From Bacteroidaceae bacterium (GTDB lineage: Bacteria; Bacteroidota; Bacteroidia; Bacteroidales; Bacteroidaceae), in assembly GCA_017461605.1 (NCBI GenBank), contig JAFTXN010000006.1, forward strand, positions 62,001 through 126,000: a DNA stretch of 64,000 bases, written 5' to 3'. Each line of letters opens with the position of its first letter. Positions within the stretch are counted from its first letter, which is position 1. A model generated the notes under the pieces. That model was not told the origin of the DNA, ran no database searches, and saw only the letters and a list, made by a program, of their open reading frames with translations. The translations under genes were made by a program, and so were the position numbers. Below, piece after piece: positions 18,397-27,377 of this stretch.

Positions 18397-20864
18397 TTCT
18401 TGTCGGCTTCTTTGTTTTCTGTCTCTACCGTCAGCGTGATGGCATTGTCCACTTTCTCATTCAGCAGAGCGATATCGAAGACTTGCTGCGCATTCTCCAC
18501 AAAATGGAACGTCAGTCCTTCGATGTACTTCTCGTTGATTTCTTCGATGTCCTTGCGGTTGTCGACACTCATCACGATGTCCGTAATTCCGGCACGCTTT
18601 GCAGCCAAAATTTTCTCCTTGATACCGCCCACCGGAAGCACTCTGCCGCGCAGCGTAATCTCTCCGGTCATGGCTATATTCTCTTTCACCTTACGCTGAG
18701 TCAAGGCCGAAGCAATGGAGGTGGCCATGGTGATACCGGCCGATGGACCGTCCTTCGGTGTTGCGCCTTCGGGAACGTGCAGGTGCAGGCTCCACTGTTC
18801 GAAAATGCGATAGTCGATGTTCAAGTGTTCGGCATGTGCTTTCACATATTCCAAGGCCAAAGCCGCCGACTCCTTCATCACCTCGCCCAGGTTGCCGGTG
18901 ATGGTCAGTCGCGGTGCTTTGCTGCGGCTGACGCTGGTTTCGATGAAAAGGATCTCGCCGCCCACTGCGGTCCAGGCCAAACCTGTAACAACACCGGCAT
19001 ATTTGTTGCCTTGGTACTTGTCGCGGTTGTAAATCGGCTTACCGAGCAATTCGCTGATATGCTCGGGCTTGAGTGTATTCTCCACCAATGCGCAATCGGC
19101 CTCCTTGCCGGCACGATAGGCCACCTTGCGGAAGATTTTTCCGATCTGCTTCTCCAGCTGTCGCACACCGCTCTCGCGTGTGTAGTTGTCGATGAGGAAA
19201 TCGAGCGCCTTGGGTGTGAAACGCACCTTCTTGCCTTTGCCGAAATCGATGTCGCTGTTTTCCTTCGGCACGAGATGACGCTTGGCAATTTCGCGCTTCT
19301 CCTCGGTGAGATATCCTTCCACTTCGATGAGTTCCATACGGTCGAGCAACGGACCGGGAATGGTATTCAGACTGTTAGCTGTGGCAATGAACAACACGTT
19401 CGACAGGTCGTAGTCGATATCAAGATAGTTGTCGTGGAAAGCCGAGTTCTGTTCCGGGTCGAGCACTTCGAGCAGTGCCGACTGCGGATCGCCGTGATAA
19501 TTGTTCTGCGACACCTTGTCGATTTCGTCGAGGATAAACACAGGATTGTCCGTACCGGCCTTTATCAAACTCTTGATGATGCGCCCCGGCATGGCTCCCA
19601 CGTAGGTTTTGCGGTGTCCACGAATTTCGGCTTCGTCGTGCACGCCGCCCAATGAGATACGCACATACTTGCGTCCCAAGGCTTCGGCTACACTCTTTCC
19701 CAGCGAGGTCTTACCCACACCCGGAGGTCCGTACAGACAGAGAATGGGTGCCTTGCGGTTGCGACGATGCGGCAGCACGGCCAGATACTCCAGCACGCGC
19801 TCCTTCACCTTTTCCATACCATAATGGTCGCGGTTGAGCACCTTTTCGGCAGTCTCCAGCCTCATATCGTCATCGGTCTTTGTTCCCCAGGGCAGCGAGA
19901 ACACCGTTTGCAGATACACCACCTGCACATTGTAGTCGGGGCTTTGCGGATTGATACGCTCCAACTTGGCAAGTTCCTTCTGCATCTGCTTTTTGATAGC
20001 CTCGGGCATGTTCAGCTTCTCGGCTTTCTCGCGCAGCTGCTTCACGTCCTCGTTGCCGTTGTCGCCCAGTTCGTCTTGTATGTTCTTGATCTGCTGTTGC
20101 AGGAAGTATTCCTTCTGTTGCTGGTCGAGCTCCTCACGCGTACGGTTCTGAATGGAAGCCTTCAGGTGGGCATACTGACACTCGCGGTTCAGAATGCTCA
20201 ACAGCTTGAAAGCACGTTGCTTGTGGTCGCCCTCCTCCAGGATTTCGGCCTTTTCCTTGATCGAAAAAGGCATATTGGTGCAGATGAAACTGGTCAGGAA
20301 GATGGGATGCTTGATGTTGCGAATGGCAAACGAGGCCTCATCGCGGAACTGCTCGTTCAGTTTGAGCCAACGCAGCGTAAGGTCCTTGCAGGCTTCGGAC
20401 ACGGCTTCAAACTCCTTGTCGTCGTCTTCGGGCAACACATCGTCGAGCGGTGTCACTTGCGCGCGAAGATAAGGTTTCGTGCGCGTGAGCGCATTGAGTG
20501 CCACACGGCCGTAGCTCTGCAGTATCACCGTGGTGGTACCATCGGGAAGCTCGAGCACACGTACCGCCTTGGCCACTACGCCCACATTATAGAGGTCGTC
20601 CAATCCCGGGAACTCCACTTCGGCGTCTTTCTGGCATACCACGGCCATCAGACCGCCGCTCTTGGCCACCTGCGAAACCAGTTTCAGCGAAGCGGGCCGG
20701 CCCACAGAGACAGGCGCAACCACTCCCGGAAACAACATCATGTTGCGGAGCGGCAGCACCGGCAACACCGGTTCCACCTCTTGGCTGAAGAGGGAGGAAA
20801 TGTCCCCGTCGAAATCGGCTATCAGCGAAAAAGGATTGTGAGGCATCTCGTCATTATTTTTCAT
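18393..20864 (-). CDS. lon: ATP-dependent Lon protease
   Basis: A cytoplasmic AAA+ protease that degrades misfolded and regulatory proteins. 823 residues: N-terminal LAN domain (about 35-235), coiled-coil linker, AAA+ module with Walker A GPPGVGKT (379-386) and Walker B FILDEIDK (about 443-450), and a C-terminal protease domain with the Ser708 (DGPSAG) and Lys751 (GGIKEK) dyad. The ATG at 20864 was chosen over an in-frame start 59 codons upstream, because the extra residues are unlike Lon and lie over the probable promoter (TACTTTTG, 20979-20986, minus strand). It is the first gene of a minus-strand cluster with tgt. Confidence 0.97.
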   Translation of the reverse strand: MKNNDEMPHNPFSLIADFDGDISSLFSQEVEPVLPVLPLRNMMLFPGVVAPVSVGRPASLKLVSQVAKSGGLMAVVCQKDAEVEFPGLDDLYNVGVVAKAVRVLELPDGTTTVILQSYGRVALNALTRTKPYLRAQVTPLDDVLPEDDDKEFEAVSEACKDLTLRWLKLNEQFRDEASFAIRNIKHPIFLTSFICTNMPFSIKEKAEILEEGDHKQRAFKLLSILNRECQYAHLKASIQNRTREELDQQQKEYFLQQQIKNIQDELGDNGNEDVKQLREKAEKLNMPEAIKKQMQKELAKLERINPQSPDYNVQVVYLQTVFSLPWGTKTDDDMRLETAEKVLNRDHYGMEKVKERVLEYLAVLPHRRNRKAPILCLYGPPGVGKTSLGKSVAEALGRKYVRISLGGVHDEAEIRGHRKTYVGAMPGRIIKSLIKAGTDNPVFILDEIDKVSQNNYHGDPQSALLEVLDPEQNSAFHDNYLDIDYDLSNVLFIATANSLNTIPGPLLDRMELIEVEGYLTEEKREIAKRHLVPKENSDIDFGKGKKVRFTPKALDFLIDNYTRESGVRQLEKQIGKIFRKVAYRAGKEADCALVENTLKPEHISELLGKPIYNRDKYQGNKYAGVVTGLAWTAVGGEILFIETSVSRSKAPRLTITGNLGEVMKESAALALEYVKAHAEHLNIDYRIFEQWSLHLHVPEGATPKDGPSAGITMATSIASALTQRKVKENIAMTGEITLRGRVLPVGGIKEKILAAKRAGITDIVMSVDNRKDIEEINEKYIEGLTFHFVENAQQVFDIALLNEKVDNAITLTVETENKEADKK

Positions 20865-20978
20865 ATGTCTGTTTCGTTTATGTTTGTCATGCGTGTGTTT
20901 GGACTCATCCATAAGCAAAAAGCATGCCGCAAGCCCACATCTGCCACCGAGCAAGTGCAGATTACCGCAAATTCTTTG

Positions 20979-20986
20979 CAAAAGTA
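20979..20986 (-). promoter_or_regulatory. -7 element upstream of lon
   Basis: TACTTTTG on the minus strand, 115 bases before the lon start. No well-spaced TTG is seen upstream. Confidence 0.45.
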
Positions 20987-21132
20987 GTAAAAGTACACCA
21001 CAATCATGGTGTTTGGCTGCAAGATTTCGAAAAAAGCCCACAAACTATTCTTCGACAACAGACAAATTGTCTCACCACTTTGCAGAACGCTCCACAGGCA
21101 CTCGCATCACCCCTGCCATCGCAGCCGGAATA

Positions 21133-21212
21133 TCTACGAGCAGTGTGTTATTTTCTACAAGCACCGCAGAAATATCTACAAGCACTGCAGAAAATCGAGA
21201 AAGCACTGCAGA
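21133..21212. repeat. 21-bp-period array (locus 3): four direct units
   Basis: Units begin at 21133, 21154, 21175 and 21196, all 21 bp apart. The middle two read TCTACAAGCACCGCAGA and TCTACAAGCACTGCAGA. The first (TCTACGAGCAGTGTGTT) and last (CGAGAAAGCACTGCAGA) are decayed. Four-base A/T-rich spacers separate them. It is the same word as the centre of locus 1, and lies in a divergent promoter region. Confidence 0.87.
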
Positions 21213-21328
21213 TTTTCGCCTTTCGCGGGCACCAACCAGCAAGCGCATTTTGTGGACTTTTGCCTCCTTTTTATTTAGTTTATTTTACATTTTGCAAGAA
21301 AAAACATGCATCGTAAAACATTTTTTCA

Positions 21329-21336
21329 TAACTTTG
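21329..21336 (+). promoter_or_regulatory. -7 element of the 1383-residue secreted protein gene
   Basis: TAACTTTG, an exact Bacteroidota -7 match, about 103 bases before the start codon and preceded by a T-rich stretch. No TTG at the ideal distance was found. Confidence 0.55.
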
Positions 21337-21438
21337 CCGCGCCCAAAATGTTTAATTAGGGCTTTATCACACCAACCAGCAAAGACGACAAACTAAATTT
21401 TCAATTCACTCTATTTATTAACAAAACATCAAAAGCTC

Positions 21439-24400
21439 ATGAAAAGATTAGTACTTTTCAGTCTGATGCAATTGTTTGCTTTCAGCATGTTTGCTCAGAC
21501 GCTTGAAAACCCTCAGGAACTTCCCATCGGCGAAGTTACCGTTGAGAGTGAGTCGACGTACTTCAAGTACACGGCTCCGGAGGACAAGAATGTCTTCCTG
21601 CAGATTACCACTTCCGGTTGGAGCACCAGTGTTACCGTTACCGAAGATGGTACTGAAGAAACCATGATTGATGGTGCCAGCTACAATGGCTCCACCCTCT
21701 ACCCCGTAGACAAGGGTGAAACCGTTATGGTATGGGCCAGCACATGGGACGGTGCCGGCACGTTCAACACTGCCGTCATCGAGAACACCACTGTGGGTGG
21801 CGGTCTCACTTGTGACGACGCTGTGCAGGGCACTCAGGAACCATTCTTCATTCCTGCCCCGTTCAACTGGGATACTTATGAGTCTCTCCCCGGCTACACC
21901 ACCTTCACGGTGCCCGAAGGCAGCGAGAAGGGTCTGCTCGAAATGACTTTCTACAGCTACCCCAGCACCATCACCCTCTTCGAAGGTTGTGATGACACTG
22001 AAGGCGTATCCGTTGAAATCACCGAAGGCGACGACTACAAGAACATCGCTACTGCCGTGGTAGAACCCGGAAAGACTTACATCATCCAGACCACAGCTTA
22101 CGCTCCGCTGATGGGTTCATTCCGTTTCTTCGTTCCCGAAGCCGGCTACTCTTGCGCTATGCCGCTCGAAGGCAAGGTGGGTGAAAACACACTCCCCGCT
22201 GCTGCCGGTCGCTACTGGTATGAAGTAACCATGGACAAGGCCGGTGCGCTCGTTGTTGCATCTGAGGCAAGCCTCGAAATGGGCTACACTCGCATCTACA
22301 ACTCTTGCGAAGACTACCAGCCCACCGCCACTGCCGGTTACCTGCAGGGCCGCCGCGTGTTTGCCGAAGCCGGAACTTACTTCGTGTATATCGAGAAGGC
22401 TACTGCCACCGACAATGCTGAGACTTTCACCATCAGCGTAGAAGACCTCAAGCCTTATGACGCCATCGAGACTGCCGAAACACTGACCAGCGGTGACTAT
22501 ACCACTCCGCTCCACAACGGTGTTTACTACTACAAGGTGAAGACTCCCGAAGGCGATGGCTCTTTCTTTATCGACATCACGCCCGGTAAGGAATTCAGCA
22601 ACTACAACACTCGCATGCGCATCTACCCCACCTCAACCATGAGTGTTTGGGAAGGTGGTCAGGAAGATGTCAGCATCCACCTCGTAGCCGAGGCCAACGC
22701 TGAATACATCCTCGAATGGTATTGCGAAGAGAGCAGCAACAACATCCCCTTCAACGTAAACATCTACGCTATCCAGAAGGGACAGACCATCAACGATCCT
22801 CTCACTGCCGTAGCAGGCCAAAACGAGCTCGCCAAGGCTACTGAGATGTTCTACACCTACACTGCTACTCAGAGCGGATGGTTGCTCATCGACACCGATC
22901 CCGATATCGAAGTATCTTTCCCCAAAGGCACCAGCCAGTGGGACGGCTCACACAGCTGCATCCAGACCGGAACGATCCGCAAGATCGAGGTTGAAAAGGA
23001 TATGCAATACTACATCAAGTTTGCCAACATCGCCGAAGCTACTACCTTCGACCTCTCAGAAGCCGAATTCCAGCAAGGTGAATCCTCAACCAACCCCTTC
23101 ATCATCGCCGAAGACGGTGTAGGCAACATCCCCGCCGCAGCCGGAACTACCTATTATAAGTATGTAGCCGCCAAGGACGGAATGATGGAAGTGACAGTGA
23201 ACGCTCTGTCTGAGTACGTCCAGTCTACCGGTATGTACACTCAGGTGAGCCTGACCATCGATGGCACTTACTACAACGTAGCCAGCAACACCGATGGTAC
23301 TTACAGCGGCACATACCCTGTCAACAAGGACAGCGAAGTAATCGTTAAGGTTCTTCTGCCCAGCGCACAGGAAGACAAGACCGTGAACATCTCTGTTCGC
23401 GACCTGCTCCCCGGTGAAAGCAGCGCTCTGCCCATTGTGCTCGAACACAACGGTGAAGAGTTCGAATATACTTTCCCCGAAATTCGCAACCGTCTCAATG
23501 CAAAATGGTACAGCATCCAGCTCAACCCCGGTACGTTCAGCATCACCACTACGCAGAACTACTTCAGCATGGATCTCTACAAGGCCGGCGACACCAAGAC
23601 TTCATTGGCCAGCGCAACCACCGACTGGAATGCAAATCCCATAGTCTACAGCCTCACCTTCGAAGTAGCCGAAGCCGGTGAATACCTCCTCTGCTTGAGC
23701 TACGACTATGGTGAATTCGACGCTGCCATCGGCGGTACAGCTCTCCAGGCTGCCGCTCCCCTCGGCCCCATCGGTTCTATCGATGAGCTGAGCAACAGCA
23801 AGGCTTACACCATCGTAAACAAGCGCACTGCTTGGGGTGTGGACGACACTCACATGAAGACCATCTACGACCTCGGCCTCGCAGCCGATGCTACCGATGG
23901 CAAGCAGCAGTTTGCCCTCCTCACCAACAACAAGGGTAAATCTTACTACATGTACAACGTAGGCAAGAGCAAGTTCGTAGGTAAGGGCGGTGTATTGTCA
24001 GATACTCCCGTTGATATGATCAGCTTCAAGAATGGTAACGCAGACAGCACCTTCGTGCTCTTCTTTGATGGTAACAACTACCTCAACGCCGGCGGTAGCA
24101 ACAACACTTGCATTGACGGATGGAGCACAGCTGACGATGGTAACTCCAACTACCTCACTCCCGTTGCCAACTTCGACGCCACTGCAGCACTCGCTCTGAT
24201 TGCAGAAGCCGAGAAGGACCTCGTATTCGGTGTAACCTCACTTGACGAGTTGAGCAACAACAAGGCTTACTACGTACGCAACAGTCGTGGTGCATGGGCA
24301 TACGACCCCGCTTACACCGTGAAGGAAGAAGTGGTGGGAGCCAACATGCTCGTAGCCACCGGTACTGCAGGTGTAGCCACCGACTTGGCAGATGCCAACA

Positions 24401-25590
24401 AGCAATTCGCTTTCTTGAAGTCAGCTAAGGGCAACTACTACCTCTACAGCGTAGCTGCACAGAAGTTTGCCGTACTGAGCGAAAAGGGTGTAGCTTTGTC
24501 TGAAACTCCCGACACCATCACCTACTTCCTGCAGGGAGCCGGTGAGAGCAAGTATCCTTGGGTGGTAGCTCTGGGTGATCACCAGATTGGTATCTCTCAC
24601 AACTACACTGAACAAGGTGGCCTCATCAGCTTCTACAACGACTTGGGCGATGCCGGTAACACTGTTGAAATCTTTGAAGCAGCCGACTTCGATGCCACTG
24701 CAGCACTCGCAATCATCGAAGCCTACGAAAATCCTGCCGTTCCTGCTACCACCGTTGAGGTGAACCCCGCTTCGGGCCACTACGATGTATTGCCCGACAG
24801 CATCGTTCTCACCTTCAGCGCAAACATCGAAGCTCTCGAATTTGGTGTACTTCGCACCGAGACTACCGGCATGCGCGGTTACATGCTCACTGAAGAGGAC
24901 TACACTATCGCCGACACCGTGCTGACACTCACATTGCCCGAGGAGCTCCTTGCATACAACGCACAGGCCATGCTGCAGCTTCAGGTGAAAGATGTTAATG
25001 GCAACTACGTAACTTACGGAGAAGGTGAGGACTACATCACCCTCGAATACACCGCTCCCGTTGTAGCCAACATCCTTTCTTGCGTTGCTATCACTCCTGA
25101 GGCAGGCAGCGAAGTGAACGAACTGAGCACCTTCACGCTGACCTTCGCCAACCCGAAGAGCAGCTTCGACTTCGTTGGCGGTGTTGACAAGACCAAGGCT
25201 ATCGTTCTTAAGAATGCCGATGGCGAAGTAGTTGCCAACGGTACTGCCAGCGTGGATACCGAAGCTTATAGTATGGACGTTGTCGTAACTCTCGACAAGG
25301 CCGTAACCGATGCAGGTACTTACACACTCGTTGTGCCCGAAGCCACTGTCTTCAATGCCAGCTTCGATCCTGAAGCTGCCGACCTCGGCATCGAAATGGG
25401 CGCAATCTACAACCCCGAATTCACTGCCACCTTCACCGTTGACGGTTCACTGACCGGCATCGAAGCCATCATCGGCAATGCCACTTCTGTGAAGGTTTAC
25501 GACCTCAAGGGCCGCCTCGTTGGCAACAGCGTGAAGGATCTCAAGAAGGGCGTTTACGTGATCAACGGCAAGAAAGTAATGGTTAAGTAA
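21439..25590 (+). CDS. Large secreted repeat protein with T9SS C-terminal sorting domain
   Basis: 1383 residues, function not recognised. Signal peptide about 1-20 (ends FAQT). Residues about 20-770 contain repeated beta-sandwich units of pre-peptidase C-terminal-like style, recognisable by recurring FxYTAPEDxxV, YYKYVAAKDGMMEV and KWYSIQLNPGTFSI segments. Two related modules then begin SIDELSNSKAYTIVNKR and SLDELSNNKAYYVRNSR (about 775 and 935). Bacterial Ig-like sandwiches occupy about 1100-1330. The C-terminus (KVYDLKGRLVG ... GVYVINGKKVMVK) is a type A T9SS sorting signal, so the protein should be exported by SprA and anchored or released at the surface. Codon use is strongly biased to C-ending codons, which suggests high expression. 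No catalytic motif was seen. It stands alone, with a promoter and a strong terminator. Confidence 0.85.
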   Translation: MKRLVLFSLMQLFAFSMFAQTLENPQELPIGEVTVESESTYFKYTAPEDKNVFLQITTSGWSTSVTVTEDGTEETMIDGASYNGSTLYPVDKGETVMVWASTWDGAGTFNTAVIENTTVGGGLTCDDAVQGTQEPFFIPAPFNWDTYESLPGYTTFTVPEGSEKGLLEMTFYSYPSTITLFEGCDDTEGVSVEITEGDDYKNIATAVVEPGKTYIIQTTAYAPLMGSFRFFVPEAGYSCAMPLEGKVGENTLPAAAGRYWYEVTMDKAGALVVASEASLEMGYTRIYNSCEDYQPTATAGYLQGRRVFAEAGTYFVYIEKATATDNAETFTISVEDLKPYDAIETAETLTSGDYTTPLHNGVYYYKVKTPEGDGSFFIDITPGKEFSNYNTRMRIYPTSTMSVWEGGQEDVSIHLVAEANAEYILEWYCEESSNNIPFNVNIYAIQKGQTINDPLTAVAGQNELAKATEMFYTYTATQSGWLLIDTDPDIEVSFPKGTSQWDGSHSCIQTGTIRKIEVEKDMQYYIKFANIAEATTFDLSEAEFQQGESSTNPFIIAEDGVGNIPAAAGTTYYKYVAAKDGMMEVTVNALSEYVQSTGMYTQVSLTIDGTYYNVASNTDGTYSGTYPVNKDSEVIVKVLLPSAQEDKTVNISVRDLLPGESSALPIVLEHNGEEFEYTFPEIRNRLNAKWYSIQLNPGTFSITTTQNYFSMDLYKAGDTKTSLASATTDWNANPIVYSLTFEVAEAGEYLLCLSYDYGEFDAAIGGTALQAAAPLGPIGSIDELSNSKAYTIVNKRTAWGVDDTHMKTIYDLGLAADATDGKQQFALLTNNKGKSYYMYNVGKSKFVGKGGVLSDTPVDMISFKNGNADSTFVLFFDGNNYLNAGGSNNTCIDGWSTADDGNSNYLTPVANFDATAALALIAEAEKDLVFGVTSLDELSNNKAYYVRNSRGAWAYDPAYTVKEEVVGANMLVATGTAGVATDLADANKQFAFLKSAKGNYYLYSVAAQKFAVLSEKGVALSETPDTITYFLQGAGESKYPWVVALGDHQIGISHNYTEQGGLISFYNDLGDAGNTVEIFEAADFDATAALAIIEAYENPAVPATTVEVNPASGHYDVLPDSIVLTFSANIEALEFGVLRTETTGMRGYMLTEEDYTIADTVLTLTLPEELLAYNAQAMLQLQVKDVNGNYVTYGEGEDYITLEYTAPVVANILSCVAITPEAGSEVNELSTFTLTFANPKSSFDFVGGVDKTKAIVLKNADGEVVANGTASVDTEAYSMDVVVTLDKAVTDAGTYTLVVPEATVFNASFDPEAADLGIEMGAIYNPEFTATFTVDGSLTGIEAIIGNATSVKVYDLKGRLVGNSVKDLKKGVYVINGKKVMVK

Positions 25591-25633
25591 TCTCGATTAC
25601 TGATCATCACTATTCAATAAACCTCAAGAAAAT

Positions 25634-25665
25634 CCCTCGTCGGAATTCCGGCGAGGGATTTTTTT
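25634..25665 (+). terminator. Terminator of the 1383-residue protein gene
   Basis: A 10-bp stem CCCTCGTCGG / CCGGCGAGGG with one G-U pair, AATT loop and seven T residues. Confidence 0.92.
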
Positions 25666-25760
25666 GTATCAAACAACCATTGCCCACCCATCACGTTTCT
25701 TCAGTCGGGATATTTATGAGGAACACGAACTATCGCTTGGCACCTTACACGCCCCATCCC

Positions 25761-25872
25761 GGTGACAGAAGTGACAGATGAAAACGGCATCTGTCACCAC
25801 ATCTGTCACCCAACAAACCATTATGCTTCAATAAAATATGGGCAAAAGTGACAGATGTGACAGATAAAACGC
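25761..25872. repeat. TGACAGA direct/inverted repeat cluster
   Basis: GTGACAGA occurs in two tandem pairs with 9-bp spacing (near 25762 and 25851). Between them lie two copies of CATCTGTCACC, the reverse complement of the same word. The 9-bp spacing corresponds to Val-Thr-Asp/Glu triplets, and the inverted arms could also form a hairpin. Confidence 0.6.
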
Positions 25873-25965
25873 AAACAGAAAAAGAGAGTGTCGAGTATCA
25901 AATCAATAAGGTAAGGACAATTCAAAGCTCAGACCTCCCCCACTCCGCGGCGCAACATCATGGCA

Positions 25966-25997
25966 ACTATGGCAGCAAAAAAAGTTGCTGCCATAGT
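25966..25997. other. Strong hairpin in non-coding island
   Basis: A perfect 13-bp stem, ACTATGGCAGCAA / TTGCTGCCATAGT, with a 6-base A/G loop, and further partial pairing outside it. No T run follows on either strand close enough for a typical terminator. Function unknown. Confidence 0.6.
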
Positions 25998-26276
25998 TAC
26001 TGCCATACTGCAAACCGCTATCCCTCAATGAATTCCACCACAAAATGGCAGCAGGGCAGTAAAACGACAACAAGAAAAGACATGTGTATAGTTTTTTATT
26101 ACTGTCCGCTAAAAATTAATATGTCTTTATGTTAAAAGGGTAGTCCTCCAATTTGGAAGTCTGCCCTATTTTGGTTATCTTTAAGTTACCACACTAAAAG
26201 TTTAACCATGGGAAAAGTACACATTAGATATTTTATGCCATTCTCCTTTAGCTATGCGAGCATATATTATCGTAAA

Positions 26277-26942
26277 TTACAATAATCCCACATATAGTAT
26301 ATAGAATAAAGAGAGTGATATAAATATCCAAATAGGCAAAATGATTGATATGATTAAGATTGTAAATATGTATCCTTTACTTCGGCCCCATGATAATATA
26401 CAATAGAATATACCACATAAACTTAAATATATTACTAAATGAACAAAGCTAAAAATGAATGACCTACTCAAATCTACAAAGCTTCTTTCATGAATAACAA
26501 GTCGAACATTATCAACAAAAACTGTTACATTATCACACCAACTTAGAATGCCATATATCACTCCGAGATAGAACAATAGGGATATAGCAACATATAATCG
26601 TCCATTCCTATAATCATTGTGGTTTCGTTTAGACAAAATAAAAACATAGGTAATAATAACAAAAGATAATACTATAAATATGGATGATTGATATGAACTC
26701 CCCACATATACAGGGAAATACTCTTCTAAATCCATCCCTTCAGGGAGGCTAAATTCAATAAAGTCTTTATAACCTTCCTCCTTAACACGTTCTACATCTA
26801 CAATCATTTCCCCATCCTCATTATAGAGCTGTATAGTTTGGGTAACACAAAAAGCTATAGCAATAAGTAACAATAACCAAATTATAATATATCCTCTAAT
26901 GTTTTCTTTGTAATTATGCTTGATCTGGTTTACAAATTCCAT
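26277..26942 (-). CDS. Orphan multi-pass membrane protein, AT-rich
   Basis: 221 residues, not recognised. The ATG at 26942 gives MEFVNQIKHNYKENIRG followed directly by the first membrane helix; an upstream in-frame start adds 30 residues without hydrophobic or conserved character. There are about five hydrophobic segments: residues about 18-38, 85-105, 115-140, 160-190 and 195-220. A roughly 45-residue extracytoplasmic loop rich in Glu and Asp (DGEMIVDVERVKEEG...) lies between the first two. Base composition is much more AT-rich than all neighbours and codon use is A/T-ending, which points to recent acquisition. It has no partner gene, and the gap to the next gene is over 400 bases. Confidence 0.6.
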   Translation of the reverse strand: MEFVNQIKHNYKENIRGYIIIWLLLLIAIAFCVTQTIQLYNEDGEMIVDVERVKEEGYKDFIEFSLPEGMDLEEYFPVYVGSSYQSSIFIVLSFVIITYVFILSKRNHNDYRNGRLYVAISLLFYLGVIYGILSWCDNVTVFVDNVRLVIHERSFVDLSRSFIFSFVHLVIYLSLCGIFYCILSWGRSKGYIFTILIISIILPIWIFISLSLFYILYVGLL

Positions 26943-27377
26943 ATTATTTATTTGAGTGATTTTATATTTAATTCTTTTATGATTTTCCCAACTGTACATT
27001 TGGTATGCAGAGTCTGCCAGCAAGTGCAACATTACTGAAAAACGCTGGAATAATCAACTGAAATCGGAATAATAGTGCATCATACACTGATAATAAATGC
27101 ATATGCCTGACAACAAATCACCACAGTGTTACCTACTTTAGCCCCTCTCCTCTGCCGCATTTTCACCGACAAATTTCACGCATTGGTCGATATTTTGAGG
27201 ATTGGAAAAACGATGTGTGCCATGGCTTCTTGCACAAAAGGATGTAAAAACGTAACTTTGCAGCCCTTATAGCGTTAGCTATAAACGGCCGAAACCGGAT
27301 GGTCTGAGAGTTTATCCTCACAGGCCACACAGACCGGTCGAATATATACATTTCTACAATTACACACTCTTTCTTTC
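26943..27377. other. Divergent intergenic region before the M6 protease
   Basis: 435 bases, AT-rich in the left half. It contains the M6 protease promoter at 27230-27260. Nothing else is supported. Confidence 0.55.
27230..27260 (+). promoter_or_regulatory. Promoter of the M6 protease gene
   Basis: TTG at 27230-27232, a 20-bp gap, then TAACTTTG at 27253-27260: a textbook Bacteroidota -33/-7 pair. It implies a leader of about 110 bases before the start at 27378, and probably also drives the adhesin gene 40 bases downstream of the protease. Confidence 0.75.

Larger units (their letters stand above)
20865..21438. other. Divergent intergenic region lon / secreted protein gene
   Basis: 574 bases. 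It holds the probable lon -7 element (20979-20986, minus), a four-unit 21-bp-period array (21133-21212), and the -7 element of the secreted-protein gene (21329-21336, plus). No coding region is supported. Confidence 0.65.
25591..26276. other. AT-rich gene-poor region with short degenerate repeats
   Basis: About 690 bases. After the terminator at 25634 come TGACAGA-type direct and inverted repeats (about 25761-25872), a strong hairpin (25966-25997) and AT-rich sequence. A 95-codon open frame at 25848 starts inside the repeats and has no family resemblance. The repeats look like the remains of a coding sequence (Val-Thr-Asp periodicity) from a mobile element, but this is inference. Confidence 0.5.

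Noticed and set aside
19767..20987. 406-codon open frame on the plus strand
   Set aside because: It is antisense to lon, whose Walker and protease motifs are unambiguous; codon mirroring in this GC range gives long antisense frames.
21133..21212. Four regular direct repeats that could be read as a small CRISPR array
   Set aside because: Spacers are only four A/T-rich bases and there are no cas genes; the period of 21 bp is far below any CRISPR array.
25848..26135. 95-codon open frame in the AT-rich island
   Set aside because: It begins within TGACAGA repeats, crosses a perfect hairpin and is rich in Cys, His and Ser from non-coding composition; no family resemblance.
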